A DNA stretch of 28,338 nt from a virus. Where the stretch lies: the IMG/VR virus record IMGVR_UViG_3300021964_000384, positions 1 through 28,338 of that record. One strand, 5' to 3'. The translations under genes and the position numbers were made by a program. Below, one piece after another: positions 12,767 to 21,441 of this stretch; positions within the stretch are counted from its first letter, which is position 1; every line of letters starts with the position of its first letter. Under the pieces are notes generated by a model. That model searched no databases. It saw only the letters and a list, made by a program, of their open reading frames with translations, and was not told where the DNA came from.

Positions 12767-13675
12767 CTATCCAAAAACCAAAAACTCAACAAAGCCACCC
12801 GTTCCGGCGGTTGAATAGCTTGCATTACCCGGTGCGCCACCAGCCCCGACAGTGAATGAAATTGTCTCTGTGGTGGGGTCATCTAGTTCAGCAACCACCA
12901 GACTGCCAGAGCCGCCAGAATGTCCAGAACCAACCGCGCCTGAGTGACCGCCCGGCTGACCGCCGTTTGATCCGCCACCATCCAGCACAGTCCCGCCAGT
13001 GCTGCCGGTCTTGAAGCCTCCAGACGCGCCTACATTCTCACCGGCCAGACCTTTGTTTCCGCCCTTTGCGGTGATGCTAATCCCCAGAGTGACTTGTGTG
13101 ACAGTCGTATCTCCGCCATCAGAGCCGTTCTGATTTGAAAAGCTGCCGGGAATAACGCAAGCCCCACCACCGCCGCCACCTGATGCGCGGATGATCAGCT
13201 TCTTTGTTCCGGCTGGAACCGCAAAGGTGCTGGATGAGGTATATAGAGCGTAATCAATCAGACCCTTCGCTTGCTCAGTAATCGCTTGAGCAGTTCGCAG
13301 CGGGGTCATCAATTCGGTGTTATTTGTCCCGGCTTCAGCGGTCGCCTGTGAGGTCACTTGCAAATCAATAATCTTAGTGCCGCTGCTGTTCAGAACATCA
13401 ATCCCGCCAGCTGATGCGGCCTTCAGGCTGTCAGATATCAGCTTAAAGCGGCTGTTTGTGACATCGAACTCGCCCACAATGATCCAGTTCGCATCATTCT
13501 TGTCGCGTATTTTGAGATAGTTGTTTGTGGTGTCCAGCCACCAGAGGCCCGCATAGGTGGTCGCAGGGGCCGATGTGCTGCTGTTGTTTGTGGCAATAGC
13601 AGCCAGCGCGTTATTCAGGTCTGACCTGAAAGCCGGGGTGGTCTGGTCGTCAATAACATAATCATGAGTGGCCAT
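12767..13675 (-). CDS. Tail tip/fibre protein with glycine-rich receptor-binding-like domain (302 aa)
   Basis: The N-terminal half (ATHDYVIDDQTTPAFRSDLN, then AGLWWLDTTNNYLKIR) is a common fibre attachment and neck module. From residue 151, VPAGTKKLIIRASGGGGGGA begins a long Gly-rich part with many GG turns to the C terminus. This resembles the polyglycine sandwich domains of phage adhesins, which carry variable receptor-binding loops. Its start overlaps the stop of the J-like gene by one base. It probably attaches to the tail tip and determines host range with the large fibre. Confidence 0.75.
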   Translation of the reverse strand: MATHDYVIDDQTTPAFRSDLNNALAAIATNNSSTSAPATTYAGLWWLDTTNNYLKIRDKNDANWIIVGEFDVTNSRFKLISDSLKAASAGGIDVLNSSGTKIIDLQVTSQATAEAGTNNTELMTPLRTAQAITEQAKGLIDYALYTSSSTFAVPAGTKKLIIRASGGGGGGACVIPGSFSNQNGSDGGDTTVTQVTLGISITAKGGNKGLAGENVGASGGFKTGSTGGTVLDGGGSNGGQPGGHSGAVGSGHSGGSGSLVVAELDDPTTETISFTVGAGGAPGNASYSTAGTGGFVEFLVFG

Positions 13676-16299
13676 CAGTTATACCTCACTACGGCGGTCA
13701 ATTCGTCAATGCCGGGCGTAATATCCGCGCCAGTGCTTTGCAGTTCTATTCTAAACCTAAATGCCCTGCCAGAAAAGTCCCCTGACTTAAATCGCTTGTA
13801 AGACGACCAGCTAGGCGACCCCGCCGGGTCATCATCTGTAGTCGATACGAACTGGATCACATCCGTGTCAGCAAAGCTCGAACCGCCCGACAGGTCGTCA
13901 AAATTACCGGCAAGGCTGTCAAAGTTGCCGGTCAGCGTGTCGAATGTCACAGTCGCAGCATCATTTAGGCGCAGACTGTCGATATTCATAAAAACTCGCG
14001 CAACCCTGACCGACCCGGTGTCAATGTAATTGCTGAAATCATAAGTCGCGCTGCTAGGCGCAGTGGACGGGTCAGTGATCCGCAATCTGCCCGATGATAC
14101 ACTACAGCCGGTTTTTGTGCCAGAAAAAGTCGAATGCTCTGCTTGCGTCTGTTCATTCGCAAACACATCCAAATCCTCAGCCCTAACAACCACACTGGTC
14201 GCATTGACCGATTGGTTGCCAGATTTGTCATACGCCTTTATTAGATAAGTGCCAGAACGGGGCGGCACTGTCACGCTGTTGCCGGGCCGGGCAACCTTAT
14301 TCACCGCAGTGGTCGCATTCGCAAAAGTCACCCCGGTCTCTGCCGCAGCGTGTCGGATGCGGTAAAAAGACAAGTCAAGATCGCCCACCGCTGTCCACTC
14401 AAGATGTATCCCGGCAGAGGTCACATTGAAGCTGAAATCGGTCACATCTTCAGGCGGGTCAGCCAGCCCAGCCACAGTCACATTGCTGCGGGTCAGGAAA
14501 TCGCCTTTAATCCCGAAAGTATTGATTGCCCTTGCCCGGATATCGTAATCAGCATCCTCGACATCCAAAATTTCAAACACGCCCAAATCACCAAAGCCAG
14601 CAGAGGCGTAATCTGTCCCAGATGATTTCTTGAATTGAACCTCAATCTGGTCAATTCGCTCCGGGGCATCGCTGGTCACAGTGGCCAGAATGACATTAGT
14701 CAAATGCTCATTGATAACCCGCGCCTCCGATGTGATTGCGAGGCCGATAGGCGGGACATCAAAAGGATCGGCCAGTGTGGTATTATTCTGCTCAAAAGCG
14801 GTTTCTTCTGCATCCCAATCAAAGACCGCGCTGCTGATTTCCCGCAAGGTCATCCGGGTCTCTAAACTGCCCTCATTGGTCGGAACAAAAGTCCAGTTGA
14901 TGACCTCAAAGGGCTTTTCACTGAACCCGGCCCGCGTATTTGTGAACTTGATGATGTCGCCCACTTGCACCTGAAAGCCGCGCATTCCAAATGCCGCTGA
15001 AACAGTAAGTTGCTCCCGGTTCCTGAAAAGAGCTATTTTAGCTATTCTTTGTGCGGTGGCTGCTGATGAGGTAAAACCCAAATCAAGATCGATTGCGCTT
15101 TCATCGCCCCCGTCCACAGAGATAAAGGTGGTGGACTTGACCTCTGGGAAATCAGATGTCTGCCAGTTGCTCTCAGCACCCCGGAAAGTTCCCCGGACAA
15201 TATTGAAATTATCACGCCGGGAGTGCCGGGTCTGGATAGTCACCCCTGACCGCAAATCATCCTCATCAAACACAAGGGTCGGTGTGGTATAGGATGCCGC
15301 CTTCACGCGCCATCTGCCCTGTGCATACCAAATCATCCCGCCCATTGACCGCAGCAGTGCGTCAATAGCGTCCTTCGGCTTTGAGGATGTGCTGAAAGAG
15401 CCGTTTGTGGTGTATCGGCTTTCTGTCCCCCCGGCAGCCAGCGTCACGCTCTCATCGCACACATTAGCCGCCGCAATGAACAGCGTTTCATCAATCTCTG
15501 AAACCTCTGCATTCAGCCCGTAATCGCTCACCAGATAATCGCGCAAGCACAGAGCCGCGTTGTCCGTCCAGCTGGTTGTTTCAGTGTTTGGATTATAAAC
15601 CTTCTTGCCCTTTACGACCGCCGTAATGTTCGGCTCACCATTCGGGAAGGCATCCGCATTGAACTCAAGCCGGGCATAGAGATATGCCACACCCTGCAAG
15701 CGGTGATCCGCAGTCCACAAGCCCGCGCTTTCGGTAATCAGGTCTGCGTCTGCCGCCTGAGTGGGGCTTCCGTTGTGCTTGTTGATCCGCACAAGCCCGT
15801 TATATTTTGACGGGGCGGTCGCAAATCCGTCACCATCCAGCGTCAATGCCTCATCATTCAGATAGACAGTTTCAATTTCCTCAATCTCATGACCAGCCAG
15901 AGCGATCACAATATGCAGGAACTTATTATTGTCGGTCGCCTCTTTATAAACAATCACCCCGCCGACCCGCGTTTTTCCGTAAATTATAGCGTGATCGGAT
16001 GCCGGGGACACGCCGCTGACCAGTATCGCGCTTTGTGCGGGCTGTGTCGGCCCCTTCGGTTTCGGGCTTAGGGCGTTTAGGGCATAGCCAGCTGCCGCTG
16101 ACAAAAAGAATGAATTTGCGGCATAGGCAAGAACACTGCCGGTGATTGCGCTGGTAGCATAGGCCAAAGCGGTCGATGCAGCTGCGCTGACTGCTGCCGA
16201 CAAAACGATAGGCCCGGCCTCTGCTGCTTGTGGGGCAAGGGTGATGAGCAGGGTGGATGACAGGAAAGTGCCAGCTTGCAAAAGAAAACGCTTGCTCAT
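13675..16299 (-). CDS. Tail-tip (J-like) host specificity protein (874 aa)
   Basis: The position after the NlpC-like gene, the length and the composition fit the central tail tip protein of siphoviruses. A hydrophobic N terminus (about residues 1-75, including SKRFLLQAGTFLSSTLLIT and a second stretch ending AAGYALNALSP) precedes a region with SGVSPASDHAIIYG, followed by the large hub-like domains and probable fibronectin-type segments near 560-690 (FEILDVEDADYDIRARAIN). The C terminus is beta-rich with Asp/Thr repeats. It contacts the host envelope and carries the fibres. The start overlaps the previous stop (ATGA). Function by family and position. Confidence 0.8.
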   Translation of the reverse strand: MSKRFLLQAGTFLSSTLLITLAPQAAEAGPIVLSAAVSAAASTALAYATSAITGSVLAYAANSFFLSAAAGYALNALSPKPKGPTQPAQSAILVSGVSPASDHAIIYGKTRVGGVIVYKEATDNNKFLHIVIALAGHEIEEIETVYLNDEALTLDGDGFATAPSKYNGLVRINKHNGSPTQAADADLITESAGLWTADHRLQGVAYLYARLEFNADAFPNGEPNITAVVKGKKVYNPNTETTSWTDNAALCLRDYLVSDYGLNAEVSEIDETLFIAAANVCDESVTLAAGGTESRYTTNGSFSTSSKPKDAIDALLRSMGGMIWYAQGRWRVKAASYTTPTLVFDEDDLRSGVTIQTRHSRRDNFNIVRGTFRGAESNWQTSDFPEVKSTTFISVDGGDESAIDLDLGFTSSAATAQRIAKIALFRNREQLTVSAAFGMRGFQVQVGDIIKFTNTRAGFSEKPFEVINWTFVPTNEGSLETRMTLREISSAVFDWDAEETAFEQNNTTLADPFDVPPIGLAITSEARVINEHLTNVILATVTSDAPERIDQIEVQFKKSSGTDYASAGFGDLGVFEILDVEDADYDIRARAINTFGIKGDFLTRSNVTVAGLADPPEDVTDFSFNVTSAGIHLEWTAVGDLDLSFYRIRHAAAETGVTFANATTAVNKVARPGNSVTVPPRSGTYLIKAYDKSGNQSVNATSVVVRAEDLDVFANEQTQAEHSTFSGTKTGCSVSSGRLRITDPSTAPSSATYDFSNYIDTGSVRVARVFMNIDSLRLNDAATVTFDTLTGNFDSLAGNFDDLSGGSSFADTDVIQFVSTTDDDPAGSPSWSSYKRFKSGDFSGRAFRFRIELQSTGADITPGIDELTAVVRYN

Positions 16300-16721
16300 T
16301 TGACGCTCCAGAAAATATCACCCGGCACTATGCTCACAAACTGCAAGCCATCCTCGCTCAAAAAAACCGCTTTGTCGCTGATTACCACCCCCAAAATTAG
16401 GCCAGTTACCATCGGTTCGGCCTTCCGGCCTATGATGCTGCCTCTGGGCGGTAACTTGCCAGAAAAACGGCTTAAACGGCTATCTATAGCCTCTATAATA
16501 TCACAAAAACCCGTCCTGCGTAATTGCCGCCGATAATTGAGCAGACAGCCCCACTCCGTCTTATATCGACCATACCAGTCGGTAAAAATAAGTTCCCCGG
16601 TCTGCGCCTCGATAGCACCATCGGCAAATTTCAGGCAATCATGCAGACCCCACTCAAAAGGTTCATGCCTGATGTCGTCAAAATATTGCGCCAGCCGCAG
16701 TTCCCAGTTTTGCAGCATCAT
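16296..16721 (-). CDS. NlpC/P60-like tail peptidase-family protein, DUF6950-like (141 aa)
   Basis: The segment WGLHDCLKFADGAIE (residues 24-38) gives a Cys in the 'H-D-C' context of NlpC/P60-related proteins that sit between the hub and tip proteins in siphovirus tails. The remainder (PPRGSIIGRK, then VVISDKAVFL and a GLQF... strand) matches the DUF6950 type, a degenerate relative whose enzyme activity is uncertain. It may locally open the cell wall during DNA entry. It overlaps the hub gene (four bases) and the tip gene. Confidence 0.7.
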   Translation of the reverse strand: MMLQNWELRLAQYFDDIRHEPFEWGLHDCLKFADGAIEAQTGELIFTDWYGRYKTEWGCLLNYRRQLRRTGFCDIIEAIDSRLSRFSGKLPPRGSIIGRKAEPMVTGLILGVVISDKAVFLSEDGLQFVSIVPGDIFWSVK

Positions 16722-17347
16722 CCCCGGCCCCAGTTAAACTGCTTATCCTGCAAATCCTCAACGAACTCAAAGCCCCGGTCATTCGGATAGCGGGCCTTCT
16801 GGCTCTGGTCTGTATAACGCCGGATGCGGGAACGCTCTAAATCAATCAGCTTGCTTTCAACCGACATCGCAATGGTGGATGTCTCCGGGCCTTCGTCAAT
16901 GTTCATTTGATCCATATAACCGCTGAACACCTCGACAATCCCATCCGGGTCGCCAGTGCTGATATCTATACGGCTGGTATCCTCGGCCAGAATATAGTTG
17001 CCATCCTCATCAGTCAGATAAACCCGGTTCGCATCAATCGCCCCAAAGTAAATCTTGCACAGTCGCCCCTGATACGGCTCCGACAGGGCCAGAGACAGCA
17101 GTTCGCTAGGGATGCCGGATAGGGTCAGGTTCGCGCCTGTTGCGGCTATCTCTGCGGTTTCAGATATTTCTGAAAGCTGCAAAAGCTGGCCAGTGCCGGT
17201 ATAGACTGTCCCCTCGATGACCAAATCGCCCAGCCCTGTCCACATCCGCAGGGTGGTAGTATCAAAAAAAAGTTCAACCGCAAAAAACGGCTGGATTTCT
17301 GCGGCTGACAAAACACTCAGGATGCCATCTGTGAGTGACCGGCTCAT
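16718..17347 (-). CDS. Tail hub protein, DUF2163 family (209 aa)
   Basis: The protein fits the DUF2163/BR0599 family of baseplate-hub proteins, known from the Rhodobacter gene transfer agent and alphaproteobacterial phages. Features are FAVELFFDTTTLRMWTGLGD, the TGTGQLLQLSEI strand, a repeated ISETAEIAATGANLTLSGIP segment, and the terminal RGFEFVEDLQDKQFNWG motif. It caps the distal tail protein and holds the tip. The gene overlaps the distal tail gene upstream and the peptidase gene downstream by four bases each, so the four tip genes are translationally coupled. Confidence 0.8.
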   Translation of the reverse strand: MSRSLTDGILSVLSAAEIQPFFAVELFFDTTTLRMWTGLGDLVIEGTVYTGTGQLLQLSEISETAEIAATGANLTLSGIPSELLSLALSEPYQGRLCKIYFGAIDANRVYLTDEDGNYILAEDTSRIDISTGDPDGIVEVFSGYMDQMNIDEGPETSTIAMSVESKLIDLERSRIRRYTDQSQKARYPNDRGFEFVEDLQDKQFNWGRG

Positions 17348-17976
17348 GTTACCGCCTCCACTGCGCTAAAGCTGATGCCGTAAAAAGATGCGCTGTTTAT
17401 GTTCCAATCAGAGGCATTTGACAGAAGCCGGAAAACACCCTTTGCGCTGCTCACCACCACAGTCGCATTATCATCCGGCGCAGAGCGAATATAGGGCCAC
17501 AGGTCAAGAGTTGCCTGACCGCTTCCGTTTGTGTCCACATCAGCCAGAACCTTATGCAAGGTCGCGCTGGAACCGCCGCCCAGCTGGATATAATCGCCCG
17601 CCTTCAGATAGCCAGTGGCACTAGTCGGCAGTCCGTCAATCGCCAAACTGTCCCCGGTCTGCCCCGCACCATTGACCACAGGTGTGCCGGGTGTGCTGGA
17701 TGCGCTGCCCTGCGGGGTGGCCGCATTAGGATCGCCCAGCAGGAAAGTCCCCTTTGCCCCGTTCAAAGACAGCAGAAAAGACAGCCAGACCTCTGCATTC
17801 GCCCGCTTCATTGGCGGCAGGGTGATATCCGCTTCCCACCGCTGCCCGGTGTGCGCGATGACTTGCTGCTTAAAAGTGAAGGGGCTTTCAGAGATTGCGA
17901 CCGCGTTTGAAGCCCGCAAGTTCACATTTGCGATCCCGGTGGCTGTCGGCAGTGCTAGAGGATAGGAAATAGCCAT
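17344..17976 (-). CDS. Distal tail protein (210 aa)
   Basis: The opening AISYPLALPTATGIANVNLR and the block SPFTFKQQVIAHTGQRWEAD, followed by MKRANAEVWLSFLLSLNGAK and GTFLLGDP, match a conserved minor tail protein at the tape-measure-proximal end of the tip module. By position it corresponds to the Dit/DUF2460 slot in gene transfer agent-like tails. The C-terminal half is a Gly/Ser/Ala-rich beta domain. It probably forms the ring linking the tube to the hub. A GAGG site precedes the ATG, nine bases past the tape-measure stop. Confidence 0.75.
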   Translation of the reverse strand: MAISYPLALPTATGIANVNLRASNAVAISESPFTFKQQVIAHTGQRWEADITLPPMKRANAEVWLSFLLSLNGAKGTFLLGDPNAATPQGSASSTPGTPVVNGAGQTGDSLAIDGLPTSATGYLKAGDYIQLGGGSSATLHKVLADVDTNGSGQATLDLWPYIRSAPDDNATVVVSSAKGVFRLLSNASDWNINSASFYGISFSAVEAVT

Positions 17977-17985
17977 TTTTTAACC

Positions 17986-19569
17986 TCATGAAAATGCCGC
18001 TGAGAATGAACCACCCCGGCGGCGGGCATCCAGAACAGCCGCTTTGCTGGCCTCTGCAATTTGTGGCAACAATGAGGCAATTTCAGACCGAACTGTGGCA
18101 GATACGCCGGTCGAGATATTGATGCTCTGATTGACCACCACCCCGCCGCCAGCGATGTCGCCATTAGGTATTATAGACCCACTGCGTGACGGGACAAACA
18201 TCTCCGGCCCCCTCTCGCCAACCAAATAGGGCTGACCGCGCTGGACAGGCCCGCCGATAGCCTTGCCGGTTGCCTTGCCGGGAAGATTGGGAACTGTGAA
18301 ACCCATCAGCTGCGCCAGCGGGCCAGTGATTTGTTGCTGAATAGCTATCCGCGCCAAATCAGCTATGATTGATCGCGCCATCGACCTGAAAGCATCTGTC
18401 ACAGTGGTCGTCCGGGTGGCTAGACCGACAAGCGCATCTTCAAGTGAAGTTATGCCGCGAAATCTGACATCTTCCATTGTCATCAAGACTTTTTTCATAG
18501 CCTCATCGACATCTTCGCCCGATTCATTCCCGGCAACCCCCATTTTCATAACGCTGTTTGTTGTGCCTTCTACGCTTTTTATAAGGTCATCGAAAATAGT
18601 GGTCAAATTCTTGAATGGGACAAACTCTAGCTTTTTCAGGGCCGGATCAAGATCAATGTTTATTGCGTCAGCAACCTCTCTGACAAAATCAAGCAGCCTA
18701 TTGAATTGCCGACCGACAGAGTTTGAAAAATTAACAATCGCCTGAAACGCTTTTTGAAAAATAGTTATGATGCTGATAGCCAGAGATTTGCCGAATTTTT
18801 CAACACCGCCCGCTTCTTGAATTGCGACCAGAACTTTTTTCCTGATTGTGTCAGCAATGAATTGAAAAGCGGGGGCCAGTGCGCCAACCAGCGTATCGCG
18901 CAGACCTTTGAACAAAGAACCCAGCCGGGTGAAAGCGTCATTTGCTTCTTCAACATTCCGGGCGGTGGCAGTAGACAGAACCAGACCAAAGTCCTGCGCC
19001 TCTTGAGCAATCTTTGCCAGCCCTTCTGCCCCTTCTTCAAGAACCAGCAGCAGTTCGGATGCCCGGCCCCCAAAGAGTTCTTGTGCGATAGATGACCGCA
19101 GTGCGCTGTTCTCAACAGTTTGCAGCCTATCAGCCACAAGCTCCAGAACCTTGAACTGGTCTCCCATCACCCCGCGCAAATCATCAGCACTCACGCCTAG
19201 ACGCTCAAAAGCGTCCTTTGCCTCGCCAGTGCCTTCCTGAACAAAGTCCACCATCCCCTTGTTGAGAGTTCGGACACCTCGCGCCAGCGTGTCCAGCTGG
19301 ATGCCAGACAAGTCTGCCGCAAGCTCTAATTTTCGCAAATCTTGAACGCTGATGCCCAGAGTGCGGGATAGCTTTGAAATCTTGTCGATGCCATCAAGGC
19401 TAGACTTTACCAGCAGTCCCAGACCGCCGACCCCAACCGCACCCAGAATAGCGGTGCGGAAGCTGAACAGTGCGCGGGTCACACTGCCCAGACCCTTCTT
19501 GATCGATGCAAAAGCCCGCTGAGTTCTGTCAATGGCTGCAATGCGGATATTAAGATTTTGATCTGCCAT
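17986..19569 (-). CDS. Tail tape measure protein (527 aa)
   Basis: The layout fits a short tape measure: ADQNLNIRIAAIDRTQRAFA at the start, a hydrophobic stretch near 38-55 (RTAILGAVGVGGLGLLV), long helical segments, and a C-terminal signature GGPVQRGQPYLVGERGPEMF that recurs in siphovirus tape measures. Tape measures set tail length at about 1.5 angstrom per residue, which would suggest a tail of about 80 nm (inference). Its ATG lies inside the -1 frame extension of the tail chaperone. It ends with a Ser/Arg-rich tail and is followed by the distal tail gene. Confidence 0.85.
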   Translation of the reverse strand: MADQNLNIRIAAIDRTQRAFASIKKGLGSVTRALFSFRTAILGAVGVGGLGLLVKSSLDGIDKISKLSRTLGISVQDLRKLELAADLSGIQLDTLARGVRTLNKGMVDFVQEGTGEAKDAFERLGVSADDLRGVMGDQFKVLELVADRLQTVENSALRSSIAQELFGGRASELLLVLEEGAEGLAKIAQEAQDFGLVLSTATARNVEEANDAFTRLGSLFKGLRDTLVGALAPAFQFIADTIRKKVLVAIQEAGGVEKFGKSLAISIITIFQKAFQAIVNFSNSVGRQFNRLLDFVREVADAINIDLDPALKKLEFVPFKNLTTIFDDLIKSVEGTTNSVMKMGVAGNESGEDVDEAMKKVLMTMEDVRFRGITSLEDALVGLATRTTTVTDAFRSMARSIIADLARIAIQQQITGPLAQLMGFTVPNLPGKATGKAIGGPVQRGQPYLVGERGPEMFVPSRSGSIIPNGDIAGGGVVVNQSINISTGVSATVRSEIASLLPQIAEASKAAVLDARRRGGSFSAAFS

Positions 19570-20040
19570 CTTCTACTACCTTAAAATACGCGAGCCATTC
19601 ATTCATTTCAGACAGAGATAAATCCTCTATCTCCGCCTGTGTCTTGTGAAGCCGATCCGCTAAGGCCAAAACATTGAGCCGAAACGGATCGCTCTTTAGT
19701 TTTTTTCATGTTCCTCAATGCTCTCTGCATCGCCGAACATTTGCGACGCTAGGATGCTAATAGTGTTCAAAGGCTCTCGCATCAGGATCGGTTTGTCCTC
19801 AAGGGTGAAAGCCTTTTCCCCGTCTTTTGTCTCAGCCTTCAGGATTATCAGATCAACCATCGCATCAATCGTCTGGTTGGCCAGAAAATTCTTGTGCTTT
19901 CGTTGCAGCTTGTTGATATCGCCACAGGTCATCTGCCCACAATAAAGCTGCATCGGCGCATCATCGTCACCCCATTCCGGGATGCTAATGACGCGCCGCT
20001 TCTCGTCACGCTTCTCAGCGATTTGTGCAGCTATGCTCAT
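19550..20040 (-). CDS. Tail assembly chaperone GT fusion made by -1 frameshift (163 aa)
   Basis: The in-frame chaperone runs to GAA AAA AAC TAA. A -1 slip on the A AAA AAC heptamer (19705-19699) moves translation to CTA AAG AGC..., which stays open for 49 more codons to TAA at 19552-19550. The added segment includes LALADRLHKTQAEIEDLSLS and ends with an EMNEWLAYFK motif, the type of C-terminal tail seen in GT chaperones. Such fusions hold the tape measure while the tube assembles. The region overlaps the start of the tape-measure gene by 20 bases. Efficiency is unknown. Confidence 0.8.
19696..20040 (-). CDS. Tail assembly chaperone, G product (114 aa)
   Basis: This acidic protein (MSIAAQIAEKRDEKRRVISI, then PEWGDDDAPMQLYCG) matches phage tail assembly chaperones that coat the tape measure before tube assembly. 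The stretch CGDINKLQRKHKNFL and a C-terminal acidic end (GDAESIEEHEKN) are typical. It is located between the tail tube and tape measure, as in lambda gene G. Its ATG overlaps the tail-tube stop (TAATG). The last codons are the slippery site, where some ribosomes shift to make the longer GT product. Confidence 0.8.
   Translation of the reverse strand: MSIAAQIAEKRDEKRRVISIPEWGDDDAPMQLYCGQMTCGDINKLQRKHKNFLANQTIDAMVDLIILKAETKDGEKAFTLEDKPILMREPLNTISILASQMFGDAESIEEHEKN
19699..19705 (-). other. A AAA AAC slippery heptamer for -1 frameshifting
   Basis: On the minus strand the bases are GAA AAA AAC TAA: seven A then C, giving X XXY YYZ = A AAA AAC in the zero frame directly before a stop. This is one of the most efficient bacterial -1 slippery sequences. 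The -1 frame downstream is open for 50 codons including stop. I did not identify a clear pseudoknot or internal ribosome-like stimulator. Confidence 0.8.
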
Positions 20041-20444
20041 TAGGCAGCAGTGCCAGTGGTCAGCGCACCAGTCCCCTGCAAGCTAAAGCTGGCCTCGACC
20101 ATCCCATCAAAAGATGAGTTGACAGTCCGGCCAGTAATGATCGCGCTGCCGGAGTAATAGGTATCACCCGTTGTCGCGCCTTCCGGATAGAAAGTCACAG
20201 TGACCTCTGACCCGACAGTGAACGCCCCCTGCCCGCTGGTGTCTGTTTCATCCCAGAAACAGTCAACAGAGCCGGAAAAACTTTTAAGGCCGGTGGAATA
20301 GGTGCGATCAGTATCGCCCATTGTTGAGGTCTCAATCGTATCAGCGGTGGCCTCGATTGAGAAAGTGCGGATTTCGGCAATCGCATCATCACTGCCGACC
20401 GTCCCAGTTTTTACAGTCCCTTCGGACCCGGTGTGTGTAGCCAT
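20040..20444 (-). CDS. Major tail (tube) protein (134 aa)
   Basis: The composition and position are those of a small siphovirus tail-tube protein: ATHTGSEGTVKTGTV, alternating beta strands with Thr and Asp, FSGSVDCFWDET in the middle, and a TGRTVNSSFDGMVEASFSLQ terminal segment. Hexameric rings of this protein stack to form the tail tube. At 134 residues it is near the short end for the family. A strong AGGAG site lies before the ATG and the next gene, a tail chaperone, overlaps its stop. Confidence 0.75.
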   Translation of the reverse strand: MATHTGSEGTVKTGTVGSDDAIAEIRTFSIEATADTIETSTMGDTDRTYSTGLKSFSGSVDCFWDETDTSGQGAFTVGSEVTVTFYPEGATTGDTYYSGSAIITGRTVNSSFDGMVEASFSLQGTGALTTGTAA

Positions 20445-20455
20445 CTTAAAATCTC

Positions 20456-20899
20456 CTAAGCGGCAGTTTCGACATCATTTTCTGCGGTTCTATAAACCAC
20501 TTCGACAGTGAAGCGACCCACAGCGACAGTTTGCTCACCATCACCAGCGAAATCAGCCTCAAACGCGGTGACTTGCAAATCCTTTGACAAGCCTCCCAGC
20601 GTCACATCGGAAGCCAGAGCTTCCTCAACCTCAACAGCGATTGTGTCCAGCGTGTTATCATAATTGATAACCGATTTCACATACGCCTCAACCATTACAT
20701 CCAGCCGCCGCATGACAGACCGGCTGATGGTCAGTGTGTCAAACTCCACAGCCTCGCTGCGTGTATATACACAAAGACCGGGCAGCTTGCCACCTTCCAG
20801 CGGATATACCCGGCTGCGGAAAACATTTGAGCCGGTGGTGGCCAGCCCGGTGACTGCGGTCACAATCGCATCCCTAATTTGCTTGCGAACATGAGCCAT
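20456..20899 (-). CDS. Tail terminator/completion protein, gpU-like (147 aa)
   Basis: The gene lies between the head-tail joining protein and the tail tube, where lambda gene U sits. It has VRKQIRDAIVTAVTGLA, SRVYPLEGGKLPGLCVYTRS and an SVMRRLDVMVEAYVKSV segment, in keeping with the terminator fold (strand, helix, sheet). It would form the ring that stops tail growth and joins tail to head. The stop of the upstream gene overlaps its start by one base. The family assignment is from position and pattern. Confidence 0.7.
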   Translation of the reverse strand: MAHVRKQIRDAIVTAVTGLATTGSNVFRSRVYPLEGGKLPGLCVYTRSEAVEFDTLTISRSVMRRLDVMVEAYVKSVINYDNTLDTIAVEVEEALASDVTLGGLSKDLQVTAFEADFAGDGEQTVAVGRFTVEVVYRTAENDVETAA

Positions 20900-21210
20900 C
20901 AGTCAAGTTCCAACACCAGCATAGTCATCCCCGTCCCATCATCCTGAACGATCCGAATTGTATAGCTCACCCCGCCGATCACAATCGCATCGCCCTCTGC
21001 GGCGGTGGAAACATCGGCAGTCCGGCAATGAAACCGGGGCTGCTGCAATGCAACCCCGACCCCGCCACCAGCATCAACCTCGATAAAGTCATTGTCAAAA
21101 ATGCCATTGACAGTCGATGCCACTCCGCCGGTAGGCGTGTAAGTTGCGGCAGAGCCGAAATCATCAATGGCCACAAATACGGCCCGGTCGTCTGCGCTTT
21201 CAACAGCCAT
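20899..21210 (-). CDS. Head-tail joining protein, FII-like (103 aa)
   Basis: A small beta-rich protein with AVESADDRAVFVAIDDFG, FDNDFIEVDAGGGVG and GDAIVIGGVSYTIRIVQDDG segments, resembling lambda FII-type joining proteins (a pattern like '...G......I.Y.I..I..D'). It is located between the capsid and tail terminator genes, consistent with completing the head opening. Its start overlaps the upstream stop (TAATG). No cofactor site is visible. Confidence 0.65.
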   Translation of the reverse strand: MAVESADDRAVFVAIDDFGSAATYTPTGGVASTVNGIFDNDFIEVDAGGGVGVALQQPRFHCRTADVSTAAEGDAIVIGGVSYTIRIVQDDGTGMTMLVLELD

Positions 21211-21416
21211 TACTCAGCCTCTGGAACCTCAATCTCTGTCTCATCAACCTTGCGATTTGACAGGTTAAATCCTTTTTTCTTCTTTGCGGCCTTCGCCTTT
21301 TCAGCATAACCGCGCTTAATCAGCTTGTCTGCGATGCGGTCATTGACCTCAATCTCATCACCGGCAAAAGCATTATTGCCATCGACAAAGCATTTTTTCA
21401 AAATCTTGATTTTCAT
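21210..21416 (-). CDS. Small head-region protein, DUF7210-like (68 aa)
   Basis: MKIKILKKCFVDGNNAFAGD followed by DRIADKLIKRGYAEKAKAAK fits a small family common just after the capsid gene in siphoviruses: a beta hairpin with 'G' and a basic helix, then a Lys-rich tail and acidic end. Function is unknown; it may bind the head-tail interface. A GAGGG site lies before the ATG, and a short hairpin separates it from the capsid gene. Confidence 0.6.
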   Translation of the reverse strand: MKIKILKKCFVDGNNAFAGDEIEVNDRIADKLIKRGYAEKAKAAKKKKGFNLSNRKVDETEIEVPEAE

Positions 21417-21441
21417 GTCATGCCCTCAAAAGGTGGAAGCA

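Noticed and set aside
12329-12814. 161-codon plus-strand frame opposite the fibre start
   Set aside because: It is low-complexity Val/Pro/Ser sequence produced by reading the Thr/Asp-rich fibre N terminus backwards. It crosses a real gene junction.
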